A stretch of DNA of 64,000 nucleotides from Nocardioides massiliensis (lineage in GTDB: Bacteria; Actinomycetota; Actinomycetes; Propionibacteriales; Nocardioidaceae). A program made the position numbers and the translations under genes. Where the stretch lies: contig NZ_JAUSQM010000001.1 in assembly GCF_030811215.1 (NCBI RefSeq), positions 3,816,001-3,880,000 of the forward strand, given 5' to 3'. This document shows positions 34,306-43,535 of the stretch, in pieces (the first letter of the stretch is position 1; every line of letters begins with the position of its first letter). The notes under the pieces were generated by a model, which did no database searches, was not told where the DNA came from, and worked only from the letters and a program-made list of their open reading frames with translations.

Positions 34306-35457
34306 TCAGCGCAGGTAGATCGACGTCGTCGCGCTCCGCCCGGACGCGAGACCGGTGAGGACGATCTCGTAGTAGTTGCCCCGCAGCGCCGGGCGGGTGC
34401 GCAGCTGTGCGGTCACCCGGCCGGCCTTCGTGGCCCGCACGACGGTCGTGGCGCGCACCGTGCGCTTGCCGTAGACCCGCAGCTGCACGCGCACCCGCTC
34501 CTGGGCGACGAACTTCGCGCCGACGACCTTCACCCGGGCACCCGCCGGCCGGCGGGCCGGCGCCGTGACGCGCACCTTCGGATGGACGACGTACACGTGC
34601 TTGTGCTCGGCCGACTTCAGTGCACTCGAGCCCACCGCGTCCAGGCGCCAGGCACGCGCCTTCAGGGTGGGAGGCACGCGGAAGGTGCCGACGATCGCGC
34701 CGGTGAGGTCGGCCTTTGTGGTCACTACGCGGTGCTGGCCCAGGCGCAGCACGACCGTGCCGAGGGGCTCGAAGTCCTGGCCGACGTAGCGCACCCGGGT
34801 GCCCTGCGCAGCGGTGGCGATCGCGCGCCCATCGGGACGCCTGAGGTCGAGCCGCGCTGCCTTCGCCTCGTCATAGACCGCCGCGGTGACGACCGTCGGG
34901 GCGTTGCGCAGCGGGTCGCACGACAACGTGTAGGAGCGGAAGTCGGTCGTGCCTGCCGCGTTGCCGGTGATCTTCACCTCCAGCGACCGCGGCTTCCACG
35001 CCTTGAACCCCGACCGGCCGTAGACGTGGCTGGTGTCCTCGAGCTCGCCGATCGCCAGTTGCGGACCGAAGCTGGCTGTGTCACTGGTGCGCACGCTCTG
35101 CAAGGTGCCGGTGTCGTCACCGGCGGCGAACCGGAACGTCTTCGTCACGCGGACCGTGTCGAGCTGCAGCACGCCGCCGGGCCAGTCGATCGGCGTACCT
35201 ACGTCGACGCGGACGACGTGGTTGAGGTCGCGGGCGGAGACCGGAGTCTCCACCGTGAGCGTCAGCGCGGTCGTCCACGGGAACCGGTCACCGATGCGCT
35301 CGTCGTCCTGGTCGCGCAGCTCGCAGCTGGGGAACGTCACCGACGCGGTCTTCGTGACCGCCTCCGGCGCCGGCGCCACGGCCGTCGCCGTACTTCCGAT
35401 GCCCACCAGCGTGGCGCTCACCAGCGCCGTACTGATCGCTGCTGCGCGCACGCGCAT
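34306..35457 (-). CDS. Secreted protein with Ig-like/IPT-type C-terminal repeats
   Basis: The 383-residue protein has a Sec signal peptide: MRVRAAAISTALVSATLVG followed by an Ala-rich cleavage region near residue 27-31. The exported part has an N-terminal beta-rich domain with two cysteines that could pair. Two or three Ig-like segments follow (around residues 210-383) with repeated themes such as VRYVGQDFEPLG and VKVVGAKFVAQERVRVQL. It is probably an extracellular or wall-associated adhesive protein. No enzymatic motif was seen. Confidence 0.7.
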   Translation of the reverse strand: MRVRAAAISTALVSATLVGIGSTATAVAPAPEAVTKTASVTFPSCELRDQDDERIGDRFPWTTALTLTVETPVSARDLNHVVRVDVGTPIDWPGGVLQLDTVRVTKTFRFAAGDDTGTLQSVRTSDTASFGPQLAIGELEDTSHVYGRSGFKAWKPRSLEVKITGNAAGTTDFRSYTLSCDPLRNAPTVVTAAVYDEAKAARLDLRRPDGRAIATAAQGTRVRYVGQDFEPLGTVVLRLGQHRVVTTKADLTGAIVGTFRVPPTLKARAWRLDAVGSSALKSAEHKHVYVVHPKVRVTAPARRPAGARVKVVGAKFVAQERVRVQLRVYGKRTVRATTVVRATKAGRVTAQLRTRPALRGNYYEIVLTGLASGRSATTSIYLR

Positions 35458-35560
35458 ACCGCTCCCCCGCTCTCGTGCCCCGCCCGCATGTCCCCCGTGG
35501 ACACACCGCGATGACGGGCGGACCGGATCCTACTCAGATGTGGCGGAGAGGATCGGAAGA

Positions 35561-36583
35561 TCAGCCTTCGTAGCGCACCGGGTTGCCGGCCGCGACCCGC
35601 TCGCGCTGCGGGACGACGGTGTACTTCGGGTCCCGCGCCGAGGCCAGACCGGCCTCGAAGACACCGAGGCGGGTGCTGAGCGAGCCGGCCATCAGCGCCG
35701 CGCCGCTGAGCACCGACAGCGCCCGCGAGCGCCGACCGAGCACTGCTCCTGCGGCACCGGCGATCGTGAGCACCTTGGCCGCCTTCATCCATTTGCCGGC
35801 GGTGCCGGTGTGCAGCGTCTCGGCGGAGAGCCCCATGGACTCCTCCATCTTGTGCTCCACCACGAGCTCCACGAGCGCGCCGCCGACGGCGAACGCCCGA
35901 GCCGGCCCGGCCTCGTGCAGGGGTGCGCCGATCAGCCCGAGGCCGCCCGAGGCTGCCGCTGCCGAGCCGCAGAAGACGTACGGCAGCTCCTTGTAGGCGT
36001 CGTGCCACGCCGGCGTCGCGGTGTCGGAGAGCAGGACCGCGGTGTACGCCGCAACCGGAGGCGCGGTCGCGGCGGCGACGATCCCGGCGGGCCGGCTGAG
36101 CTTCAGGGCCAGCCCCAACGGACCGCGCTGCCACCGCTGCGGCAGCACGCGCAGCACCTCGCCGACCGAGGCGAGACCGGCGAACGGGCCGTGCAGCGCC
36201 AGCAGCCAGGTGCCGACGGACATCGGTGAGGTCAGCTTCACCACGCGCATCATGTTGAGGAAGCGCGAGGGCCGGCCGAGGTCGTGGATGAGGAAGAAGA
36301 CGCTGGACAGCAGGCCGACCAGCGAGCCGGCGCGCGCGACGCGGCTCAGCCCGGGACGACCGGTCAGCTCGGCGCCCGTGCCGAGGATCGCGCTGCCGGC
36401 TGCCACGCCTCCGGTGAACAGGTAGTAGGCGATGTCGTGCTCCCACGGAGCCGGCTTGACGATCTGCCGGCCGTAGTAGGACTCGAACTCCGCCTCCGGG
36501 ACCATGCTGTCGCGCGCGGGCGACCCGCGGTGCTTGCCCTCGCGCTCGCCCTGCTGGTGTCCCTCCCGCTGCTTCGCGCTCAT
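35561..36583 (-). CDS. fdhC: Formate dehydrogenase membrane subunit, NrfD family
   Basis: The 340-residue integral membrane protein has a 45-residue charged N-terminus and about eight hydrophobic segments. WEHDIAYYLFTGGVAAGSAI and the downstream helices match NrfD/PsrC quinone-reducing subunits. It would pass electrons from the FdhB iron-sulfur protein to menaquinone. Its ATG overlaps the fdhB stop. The gene symbol is functional; NrfD-type subunits carry various names. Confidence 0.85.
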   Translation of the reverse strand: MSAKQREGHQQGEREGKHRGSPARDSMVPEAEFESYYGRQIVKPAPWEHDIAYYLFTGGVAAGSAILGTGAELTGRPGLSRVARAGSLVGLLSSVFFLIHDLGRPSRFLNMMRVVKLTSPMSVGTWLLALHGPFAGLASVGEVLRVLPQRWQRGPLGLALKLSRPAGIVAAATAPPVAAYTAVLLSDTATPAWHDAYKELPYVFCGSAAAASGGLGLIGAPLHEAGPARAFAVGGALVELVVEHKMEESMGLSAETLHTGTAGKWMKAAKVLTIAGAAGAVLGRRSRALSVLSGAALMAGSLSTRLGVFEAGLASARDPKYTVVPQRERVAAGNPVRYEG

Positions 36584-37518
36584 CGCTTGCGCCCCAGGAA
36601 CGACACGACCCCACCGGCAAGCAGTGCGAGCGCGGCCATGCCGGCCCTGTTGAACATCGCCGGCAGGTCCTTGGTGGTGACGACCGGGTCCGGCGGGAGG
36701 CCGTAGACCTCGGGCTCGTCGAGCAGCAGGAAGAACGCACCCGTCCCGCCGACGCCGTCCTCCGGGTCGTTGCCATAGAGCCGCGCGTCCATCACGCCCT
36801 GCTCGTGCAGGCGCGCGACCCGGTCGTTGGCCGTCTGCCGCAGCTCCTCGACGTCACCGAAGAGGATCGACTCGGTGGGACACGCCTTGGCGCACGCGGG
36901 GACCTGGTCCTCGGTGAGCCGGTCGTAGCAGAGCGTGCACTTCTGGGCGATGCCGATGTTGTCGGCACCGTCGGGTCCCTTGCGGCGGTCGATGACGCCG
37001 TACGGACACGCCGCCACGCAGTAGCCACAGCCGTTGCAGATCTCGTCCTGCACCACGACCGTGCCGAACTCGCTGCGGAACAACGACCCCGTGGGACACA
37101 CGTCGAGGCAGGCAGCGTGGGTGCAGTGCTTGCAGACGTCGGACGACATCAGCCAGCGGAAGTCCATGTCCTCGGCCGAGCCCGCCACCTCGGTCTGCTG
37201 GGTCACCGCGTCGACCGCGACCCCACCCGGACCCATCGACGGCATCCCGAGGTCGACCGGCGGCTTGGCCGGCCGCTCGACGAACGCGACATGGCGCCAC
37301 TGGTTCGCGTTCAGGGAGTGGCTGTTGTCGTAGGAGGTGCCGAGCATCTCGAAGAGGTTCTCCGGGACGTCGTTCCACTCCTTGCACGCCACCTCGCAGG
37401 CCTTGCAACCGATGCACACGCTGGTGTCGGTGAAGAAGCCCTTGCGCTTGGGGTGGTCGTCGTACCCGGCATCGGCGGCCGGGTCCACCGGCCCGAAGAG
37501 ACTGTTGCGCCCGATCAC
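36580..37518 (-). CDS. fdhB: Formate dehydrogenase iron-sulfur (beta) subunit
   Basis: The 312-residue ferredoxin-like protein has four cysteine clusters for [4Fe-4S] centres: CIGCKACEVAC (Cys35, 38, 41, 45), CKHCTHAACLDVC, CNGCGYCVAAC and CTLCYDRLTEDQVPAC. A C-terminal hydrophobic segment AGMAALALLAGGVVSFLG may anchor it to the membrane. It links FdhA to the NrfD subunit. It starts with GTG and overlaps both neighbours by 4 bp. Confidence 0.9.
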   Translation of the reverse strand: MIGRNSLFGPVDPAADAGYDDHPKRKGFFTDTSVCIGCKACEVACKEWNDVPENLFEMLGTSYDNSHSLNANQWRHVAFVERPAKPPVDLGMPSMGPGGVAVDAVTQQTEVAGSAEDMDFRWLMSSDVCKHCTHAACLDVCPTGSLFRSEFGTVVVQDEICNGCGYCVAACPYGVIDRRKGPDGADNIGIAQKCTLCYDRLTEDQVPACAKACPTESILFGDVEELRQTANDRVARLHEQGVMDARLYGNDPEDGVGGTGAFFLLLDEPEVYGLPPDPVVTTKDLPAMFNRAGMAALALLAGGVVSFLGRKR

Positions 37519-40500
37519 TCCTGGCTCGTCCCCTTCCCGGTCTCGTCGTGCACGTCGTGGGTCGGCTGGCGCGCCGAGGAGCTGGTCACGATCGGTGGGT
37601 ACTCGTCGTCGTTGACCCCGGCGCGGAGCCGGTAGTCGGCGATGAACCGCCGCAGCTCGACCCCCGTGGGGCGGCGACCGGGCAGCACGTCGCAGGTGCC
37701 GACCTTGCTCTCCTGGATCAGCACGTTGGGGTCGAGCGTGATCCCGAAGAGATCGTTGGCGGAGTCACCGGTCACCATGCCGCCCGTGCCCCAGTGGTAG
37801 GGCAGCCACACCTGGTGGACCGTGCGACCCTCGACCCGCAGCGGTCGCAGCCGTTCGGTGATCAGCACCCGACCCTCCACCGCCGACCGCGCCGTCACCA
37901 CGTGACACCAGCCGAGGTGCTCCAGGCCCTGCAGCTCGGCGAGCTGGGGCGAGACCTCGACGAACATTTCCGGCTGCAGCTCGGCGAGGTGCTCGAGGTA
38001 GCGGCTCATCCCGCCGGCGGTGTGGTGCTCGGTGAGCCGGCTGGTCGTGAAGATGAACGGGAACACGTCGCCGTGCTCCTCCGGCGGCGACGGGTTCATC
38101 GGGTTGTCGTCGCGGCGGTACTCCTTGCGGGTCGGGTTGGACTGCTGCCCGTAGAGGGGGTTGCGGAACGGTGACTCGACCGGCTCGTAGTGGGTCGGCA
38201 TCGGTCCGTCGATCAGGCCCTGCGGCACATAGAGCGCACCCTTCCCGTCACCTTGCATGATGAACGGGTCGATCCCCTCGATCGCGTCGGTGCCCTCGGC
38301 GCCCTCCGGGGTGCGATAGGACGGGGGCTTCGTCTTCTGGAAGTCGGGCACGTCGAGACCGGTCCACTCCTGGGCCTCCTCGTCCCACCAGACGTACTTC
38401 TTCCGCTCGCTCCAGGGCCTGCCCTCGGGGTCGGCGGAGGCACGGTTGTAGAGCATCCGCCGGTTGGCGGGCCACGCCCAGCCCCACTCGGGGGCGACGT
38501 AGGACTGCTCGGATCCCGGCTTGCGCCGGTGGGCCTGGTTGACGCCGTCGGCGAACACCCCGGTGTAGATCCAGCAGCCGCCGAGCGTGGAGCCGTCGTC
38601 CTTCATCTCGGTGAACGCCGACAACGGGCGCTTGGACTCGATCTCGTAGCCGTTGATCTCCATGAGCACCTGCTCGGCGCTGGGCTCGCCCCATCCGTCG
38701 AGCTCGGCCTCGTCGTGGGTGTCGTAGTCCCAGGCGAGGTCGAGCAGCGGGCGGTCGCGCTCATCGGTGGAGCCCTCCAACCGCTCACGCAGCAGCCGGC
38801 CCAGGTGGTAGAAGAACCACAGCTCCGAGCGGGCGTCGCCGGGTGGGTTCACGGCCTTCTCGCGCCACTGGAGCATGCGCTGCGTCTGGGTGAAGGTGCC
38901 CTCCTTCTCGGCGTACGACGCCGCCGGGAAGAGGAACACCTCGGTGCGGCACTCCTCGGGCACGATCTCGCCGGTCTCGACCTCCGGGGAGTCCTTCCAG
39001 AAGCTCGCGCTCTCGATCTCGAACAGGTCGCGCACGACCAGCCAGTCGAGGTTGGCCATCCCGAGTCGTTGGGCGCGGCCGTGGGCCGAGCCGACGGCCG
39101 GGTTCTGGCCGAGCAGGAAGTAGCCCTTGACCTTGCCGTCGATCATGTCGAGCACGGACCGGTAGGTGCCGTGGTCGCCGGTGATGCGCGGCAGGTAGTC
39201 GAAGCAGTAGTCGTTGTCGGCGGTGGCGGCGTCACCCCAGTAGGCCTTGAGCAGGTTGACGGCGTACGCGCCCGCGTTGGCCCAGAACCCCTTCGACCCC
39301 GGCTTGCGGATCGAGTCGACCCAGTCCTGCAAGGTCTCGTGGTCGTCGGGGGTCGGCATCGGCAGGTAGCCGGGCAGCAGGTTGAACAGCGTCGGGATAT
39401 CGGTCGAGCCCTGGATGCTGGCGTGACCGCGCAGCGCCATGATGCCGCCACCGGGACGACCCATGTTGCCCAGCAGCAGCTGCAGGATCGAGCCGGTGCG
39501 GATGTATTGCACGCCGACGCTGTGCTGGGTCCAGCCGACGCTGTAGACCAGCGCAGTGGTGCGCTCGCGGTTGGAGTTCTCCACCCAGGCGCGGCAGACG
39601 TCCAGGAACGCTTCCTGCGAGATCCCGCAGGTCTGCTCCACCATCTCCGGGGTGTAGCGCGAGAAGTGCCGCTTCAGCACCTGGTAGACGCAGCGCGGGT
39701 CCTGCAGCGTCTCGTCGCGGCGCGGGTGGCTGCCCACCTGTTGCCCGTGAGTCTCGTGCTGCAGCGCGTTGGCGGTCTCGCGGTCCTGCTCGGACTCCTC
39801 GGAGGTCTCCTGCTGGGCATCGCCGAGCTCGGCGTCGGAGTCCTCCACGTCGTACTGCCAGCTCGTCGGGTCGTAGGTCCGGGTCTCCGGGTCGAACCCG
39901 GAGAACAGCCCGTCCAGGTCGTCGGTGTCCTGGAAGTCCTCGCTGACCAGGTGGCTGGCGTTGGTGTAGTTGACGACGTACTCGCGGAAGTCGAGCTCGT
40001 TCTGCAGCACGTAGTTGACGATGCCGCCGAGGAACGCGATGTCGGTGCCGACGCGGATCGGGACGAACGTGTCCGCGATCGCGCTCGTGCGCGTGAAGCG
40101 CGGGTCGACGTGGATCACCCGGGCGCCACGCTTCTTGGCCTCCACCACCCACTGGAAGCCCACGGGGTGGGCCTCGGCCATGTTGGAGCCCTGGATGATG
40201 ATGCAGTCAGCGTTGGCCAGGTCCTGCTGGAAGGTCGTGGCGCCGCCGCGTCCGAAGCTGGTCCCCAGACCGGGGACGGTGGCGGAGTGTCAAATACGGG
40301 CCTGGTTCTCGATCTGTATCGCGCCCATCGCCGTGAAGAGCTTCTTGATGAGGTAGTTCTCCTCGTTGTCCAAGGTCGCTCCGCCCAGGCTGGCGATGCC
40401 CATGGTGCGGCGGACCTTGCGGCCCTTCTCGTCGTGCTCCTGCCAGGTCTCCTTGCGCGTCTTCATCACGCGGTCGGCGACCATCTCCATGGCGGTCGAG

Positions 40501-40856
40501 AGGTCGAGGTCCTCCCACTCGGTGCTGTAGGGGCGGCGGTAGCGGACCGTGGTCTCCCGCAGCTCGCTGGTCACGAGGTTCTTGCTCGCCGAGCCCTTCG
40601 GGCACAGTCGCCCGCGGTTGACGGGTGAGTCGGGGTCGCCCTCGATCTGCACGATCTGCTCGTCCTTGACGAAGATCTTCTGCGCGCAGCCCACCGCGCA
40701 GTAGGGGCAGACGCTGTTGGCGACCCGGTCGGCGGTGGCCGTCCGCGGGGTGATCTCGTCGGTCCGCTTGGACCGCGCCGCGGAGCCGCGACCGAGGAAG
40801 TCCTTGCCGGTGAGCTGACGCAGCACGGGCCACGGCAACAACGAACGCCTGGTCAT
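37515..40856 (-). CDS. fdhA: Formate dehydrogenase catalytic (alpha) subunit, selenoprotein with in-frame UGA
   Basis: Read through a UGA at codon 189 (40290-40292), the product has 1113 residues, matching FdnG-like molybdopterin/tungstopterin dehydrogenases. Cys50, Cys53, Cys57 and Cys85 bind the N-terminal [4Fe-4S] cluster. The UGA falls in NQARI-Sec-HSATVPGLG, exactly where E. coli enzymes have ARV-Sec-H. Both sides are in one frame and complete the domain. Sec binds the metal and oxidises formate to CO2. A SECIS-like hairpin follows. The gene is coupled by 4-bp overlaps to the OFA transporter upstream and fdhB downstream. RR at residues 3-4 hints at Tat export, but no clear hydrophobic stretch follows. 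Without recoding it would be split into two ORFs. Confidence 0.95.
40261..40292 (-). other. UGA-Sec codon with SECIS-like hairpin of fdhA
   Basis: Reading the minus strand, TGA (40292-40290) is followed after 12 nt by GTCCCC-GGTCT-GGGGAC (40277-40261), a perfect 6-bp stem with a 5-nt loop. The loop GGUCU matches that of the E. coli fdhF SECIS, and GGUCUG begins 18 nt after the UGA in both. This is where SelB's C-terminal domain binds the mRNA. The next base after UGA is C, as in fdhF. Confidence 0.88.
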
Positions 40857-42133
40857 CGACCACCTCCGGGTTGGCTGGAGTCGACCGTATCCGGTTTGCG
40901 GTCCTTTGGCACCCGGGTGATGAACGTCAGCAGCACCGAGGCGACGGCGACGGCACCGATGACGGTGTAGGCCAGCGTGTAGGCCTCGTCGCTGCCGATG
41001 AGGCTCGAGGCCACGATCGGCCCGACGACGCCGCCGAGGCTCCAGCCGATGAGCATCAGGCCGTAGATGGCGCCGGCGTTGCGGACGCCGAAGAAGTCGC
41101 CCGCGGTCGCTGGCATGGTGCCGAAGCCACCGCCGTAGCAGAGGTAGATGACCGAGGCGAGCACGACGAAGAGCACCGCGTTGCTGGCGTGGGGCAGGAC
41201 GATCAGGCACACGCCCTGCAGCCCGAGGATCAGTGCGAAGGTCGGCATCCGACCGATGTAGTCGGAGATCGTCGCCCACACGATCCGGCCGGCACCGTTG
41301 AAGACGGCGAGGACGCCGACCACGGTGGCCGCACCGGCAGCGCTGAAGCCGGCGATGTCGGTCGCGCTCGCGGCGGCCTGCGAGATCAGGGCGATGCCGG
41401 CACCGACGCTGAGCGTGAGGATGGCGGTGAGGAGATACCACTGCGGTGTCCGCAGCGCCTCGCCCTGGGTGTAGTCCTTGCCGGCGGTCCCGCTCTCCCC
41501 GCCGCCTGAGTCGTGGCCTGGGACGGTGTAGCCCTCCGGCGGGTTGCGGAAGAACGACGCACCGATGAGCGACATGATCAGGTAGGCGATGCCCAACGGG
41601 AGGAACGCGTTGGCCGGGTCGTCGGGGTTGCGGTCGATCAGCCACTGCGCGACCGGCGAGGTTGCCACGGCGCCGAAGCCGAACCCGCCGACGGCCAGTC
41701 CGGTGATGAGGCCGGTCTTGTCGGGGAACCACTTCTGCAGCATCGCGATCGGGACGATGTAGGCCAGTCCGAGACCGAAGCCGCTGATGACGCCGTACCC
41801 GAGGATCACCAGCCAGTAGGTGTCGGCGCTGTTGGCGAAGGAGGCGAGGATGATGCCGGCGGAGTAGACGACGCCGCCGATGATCGCCACGGTGCGGGGT
41901 CCGCGCAGGTCCTGCAGCCGGCCGCCGAGGTAGGTGCCGACGAAGATCATCCCGATCGTCACCGTGAACGGCAACGAGGACTGCAGCTTCGACACCTCGA
42001 AGTTGTCGGCCTCCTCGAACGCGCCTCCGAAGACCGACCACGCGTAGACCGCACCGATCGAGAACTGCAGCAGGAGGGCGGCAGCGACCAGCAACCAACG
42101 GAAGCGACCCGGCGTGACGTCGTTGTCTGCCAT
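40853..42133 (-). CDS. OFA-family MFS transporter (oxalate/formate antiporter type)
   Basis: The 426-residue protein has twelve predicted membrane helices and the OFA-family start FRWLLVAAALLLQFSIGAVYAWSVF, FGLGLAYIVPIAMLQKWFPD and GYGVISGFG. This family includes OxlT (oxalate:formate exchange) and other organic-anion carriers. It lies between selD and fdhA in one transcription unit, suggesting that it brings in formate or exchanges oxalate for formate. Substrate specificity cannot be told from sequence. Confidence 0.87.
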   Translation of the reverse strand: MADNDVTPGRFRWLLVAAALLLQFSIGAVYAWSVFGGAFEEADNFEVSKLQSSLPFTVTIGMIFVGTYLGGRLQDLRGPRTVAIIGGVVYSAGIILASFANSADTYWLVILGYGVISGFGLGLAYIVPIAMLQKWFPDKTGLITGLAVGGFGFGAVATSPVAQWLIDRNPDDPANAFLPLGIAYLIMSLIGASFFRNPPEGYTVPGHDSGGGESGTAGKDYTQGEALRTPQWYLLTAILTLSVGAGIALISQAAASATDIAGFSAAGAATVVGVLAVFNGAGRIVWATISDYIGRMPTFALILGLQGVCLIVLPHASNAVLFVVLASVIYLCYGGGFGTMPATAGDFFGVRNAGAIYGLMLIGWSLGGVVGPIVASSLIGSDEAYTLAYTVIGAVAVASVLLTFITRVPKDRKPDTVDSSQPGGGR

Positions 42134-42182
42134 GCGGGGGCCCTACCCAGGCGGATGCCGGGTCATGCGCCCGCGCTGTGAC

Positions 42183-43175
42183 TCAGCGCACGACGATGGC
42201 GTGCTCGCCGCGCTGGACCACCTCGCCGACGACCGGGTAGCCCGGGATCTCCCCGACCACCAGCAACCCTCCGGAGGTCTGGGCATCCGCGAGCAGGACG
42301 AGCTCGTCCTCGCTGACGGCGCTGTCGAGGTCGGGCTGCACCCAGTCGAGGTTGCGCCGGCTGCCGCCGGGGACGAAGCCCTCGGCGAACGACCTGCGGG
42401 CCCCTTCGACGTACGGCACCGCGGCGGCGTCGATCACCGCGGTCGTGCCGGAGGCGCGCATCATCTTGCGGAGGTGGCCCAGCAGCCCGAATCCGGTGAT
42501 GTCGGTGGCGGCACGCAGCCCGAGCGCCACCGCCTGCTCGCTGGCCTCGCGGTTGAGGGTGGTCATCACGGCGACCGCCTCCGCGAACCACTCACCGGTC
42601 GCCTTGTGCCGGTTGTTGAGGATGCCGACGCCGATCGGCTTGGTGAGGGTGAGCGGAGTGCCGGGCTCGGCGGCGTCGTTGCGCAGGAGCTTGTCGGGGT
42701 GGGCCAGGCCGGTGACGGCGACGCCGTACTTCGGCTCGGGGTCGTCGATGCTGTGGCCGCCGGCGAGGTAGGCGCCCGCCGCCGCGCACACCTCTCCCCC
42801 GCCACGCAGCACCTCGGCGGCGAGCTCGAAGGGGATCTTGTCGCGCGGCCAGCCGAGCAGGTTGACGCCGACGATCGGCGTACCGCCCATGGCATAGACG
42901 TCCGACAGCGCGTTGGTGGCGGCGATGCGACCCCACTCGAAGGCGTCATCGACGACCGGGGTGAAGAAGTCGGCGGTGGCGATGACGGCCTGGTCGCCCG
43001 AGATGCGTACGGCGGCCGCGTCGTCGCCGTGGTCGAGTCCGACGAGCAGGTCACCGCCCGCCAGGCTGTTGGGCAGACCGGCCAGCACCGCCTCGAGCTC
43101 CCCCGGCGGGACCTTGCAGGCACACCCGCCACCGGCGGCGAACTGGGTCAGGCGAACGCGCTCGTCGGTCGTCAT
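42183..43175 (-). CDS. selD: Selenide, water dikinase (selenophosphate synthetase)
   Basis: The 330-residue protein has the catalytic N-terminal motif GGGCACK (Cys18 and Lys21) and the Asp-rich metal sites LLVGLDHGDDAAAVR and ATADFFTPVVDD. It makes selenophosphate from selenide and ATP. It uses Cys rather than Sec at the catalytic position, so it needs no recoding itself. It lies 49 bp upstream of the OFA transporter and 23 bp from the tRNA-Sec gene on the opposite strand. Confidence 0.95.
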   Translation of the reverse strand: MTTDERVRLTQFAAGGGCACKVPPGELEAVLAGLPNSLAGGDLLVGLDHGDDAAAVRISGDQAVIATADFFTPVVDDAFEWGRIAATNALSDVYAMGGTPIVGVNLLGWPRDKIPFELAAEVLRGGGEVCAAAGAYLAGGHSIDDPEPKYGVAVTGLAHPDKLLRNDAAEPGTPLTLTKPIGVGILNNRHKATGEWFAEAVAVMTTLNREASEQAVALGLRAATDITGFGLLGHLRKMMRASGTTAVIDAAAVPYVEGARRSFAEGFVPGGSRRNLDWVQPDLDSAVSEDELVLLADAQTSGGLLVVGEIPGYPVVGEVVQRGEHAIVVR

Positions 43176-43198
43176 GTGCCCGAGGGTACGGTGACGGC

Positions 43199-43293
43199 GG
43201 AGGCGTACCTCGTCTGGTGACGGGCGCGGTCCTCAAAACCGTAGGGGGGCAGTAGCTGTCCCCGGCGGGTTCGATTCCCGTCCGCCTCCGCCA
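43199..43293 (+). tRNA. selC: tRNA-Sec (UCA anticodon)
   Basis: The 95-nt sequence folds as a bacterial selenocysteine tRNA. The acceptor GGAGGCG pairs with CGCCTCC, with a mismatch at the eighth pair, and is followed by G and an encoded CCA. The D arm has a 6-bp stem (CTCGTC/GACGGG) and a TGGT loop. The anticodon arm is GCGGT-CCTCAAA-ACCGT with TCA. The long variable arm pairs GGGGGCAG with CTGTCCCC, and the T arm has TTCGATT. The long stems and UCA anticodon are diagnostic. Confidence 0.96.
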
Positions 43294-43535
43294 GGTCTTC
43301 TGGGGCGTTTGGGCGGCCCTCCCCCGGGGCATCGACTCCGAGCCCTCAGCAGCGGAGCAGTCACCGGATGCTCAGCATCCCGCGCAGACGGGGATCGTCA
43401 TGGTCGCCGCGTTCATCATCCTCCTGGCCCTGCTGCCGCCACGGTGATCCTCCACGTGGTCGTCCCGCGGCTCGACCGAGGACCCCGGCACACCACGCGA
43501 CGCCACTGACCTCGGGGACCCGCCTGCTGGCTAGC

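Noticed and set aside
37515-40181. A separate 888-residue formate dehydrogenase gene starting at an internal Met
   Set aside because: The frame is open upstream to the UGA and continues beyond it in the same frame, with the N-terminal iron-sulfur domain on the other side. It is the C-terminal part of fdhA.
42183-43175. SelD as a second selenoprotein
   Set aside because: The catalytic position is Cys18 and there is no in-frame UGA in the gene.
43400-43447. A 15-residue hydrophobic peptide (MVAAFIILLALLPPR) between selC and selA
   Set aside because: It lacks a clear ribosome-binding site and context, so it may be chance. The rest of this spacer shows no other element.
43368-43535. An earlier selA start at 43368
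   Set aside because: It would add a 56-residue arginine/proline-rich leader not expected in SelA. The ATG at 43536 gives the family's usual N-terminus.
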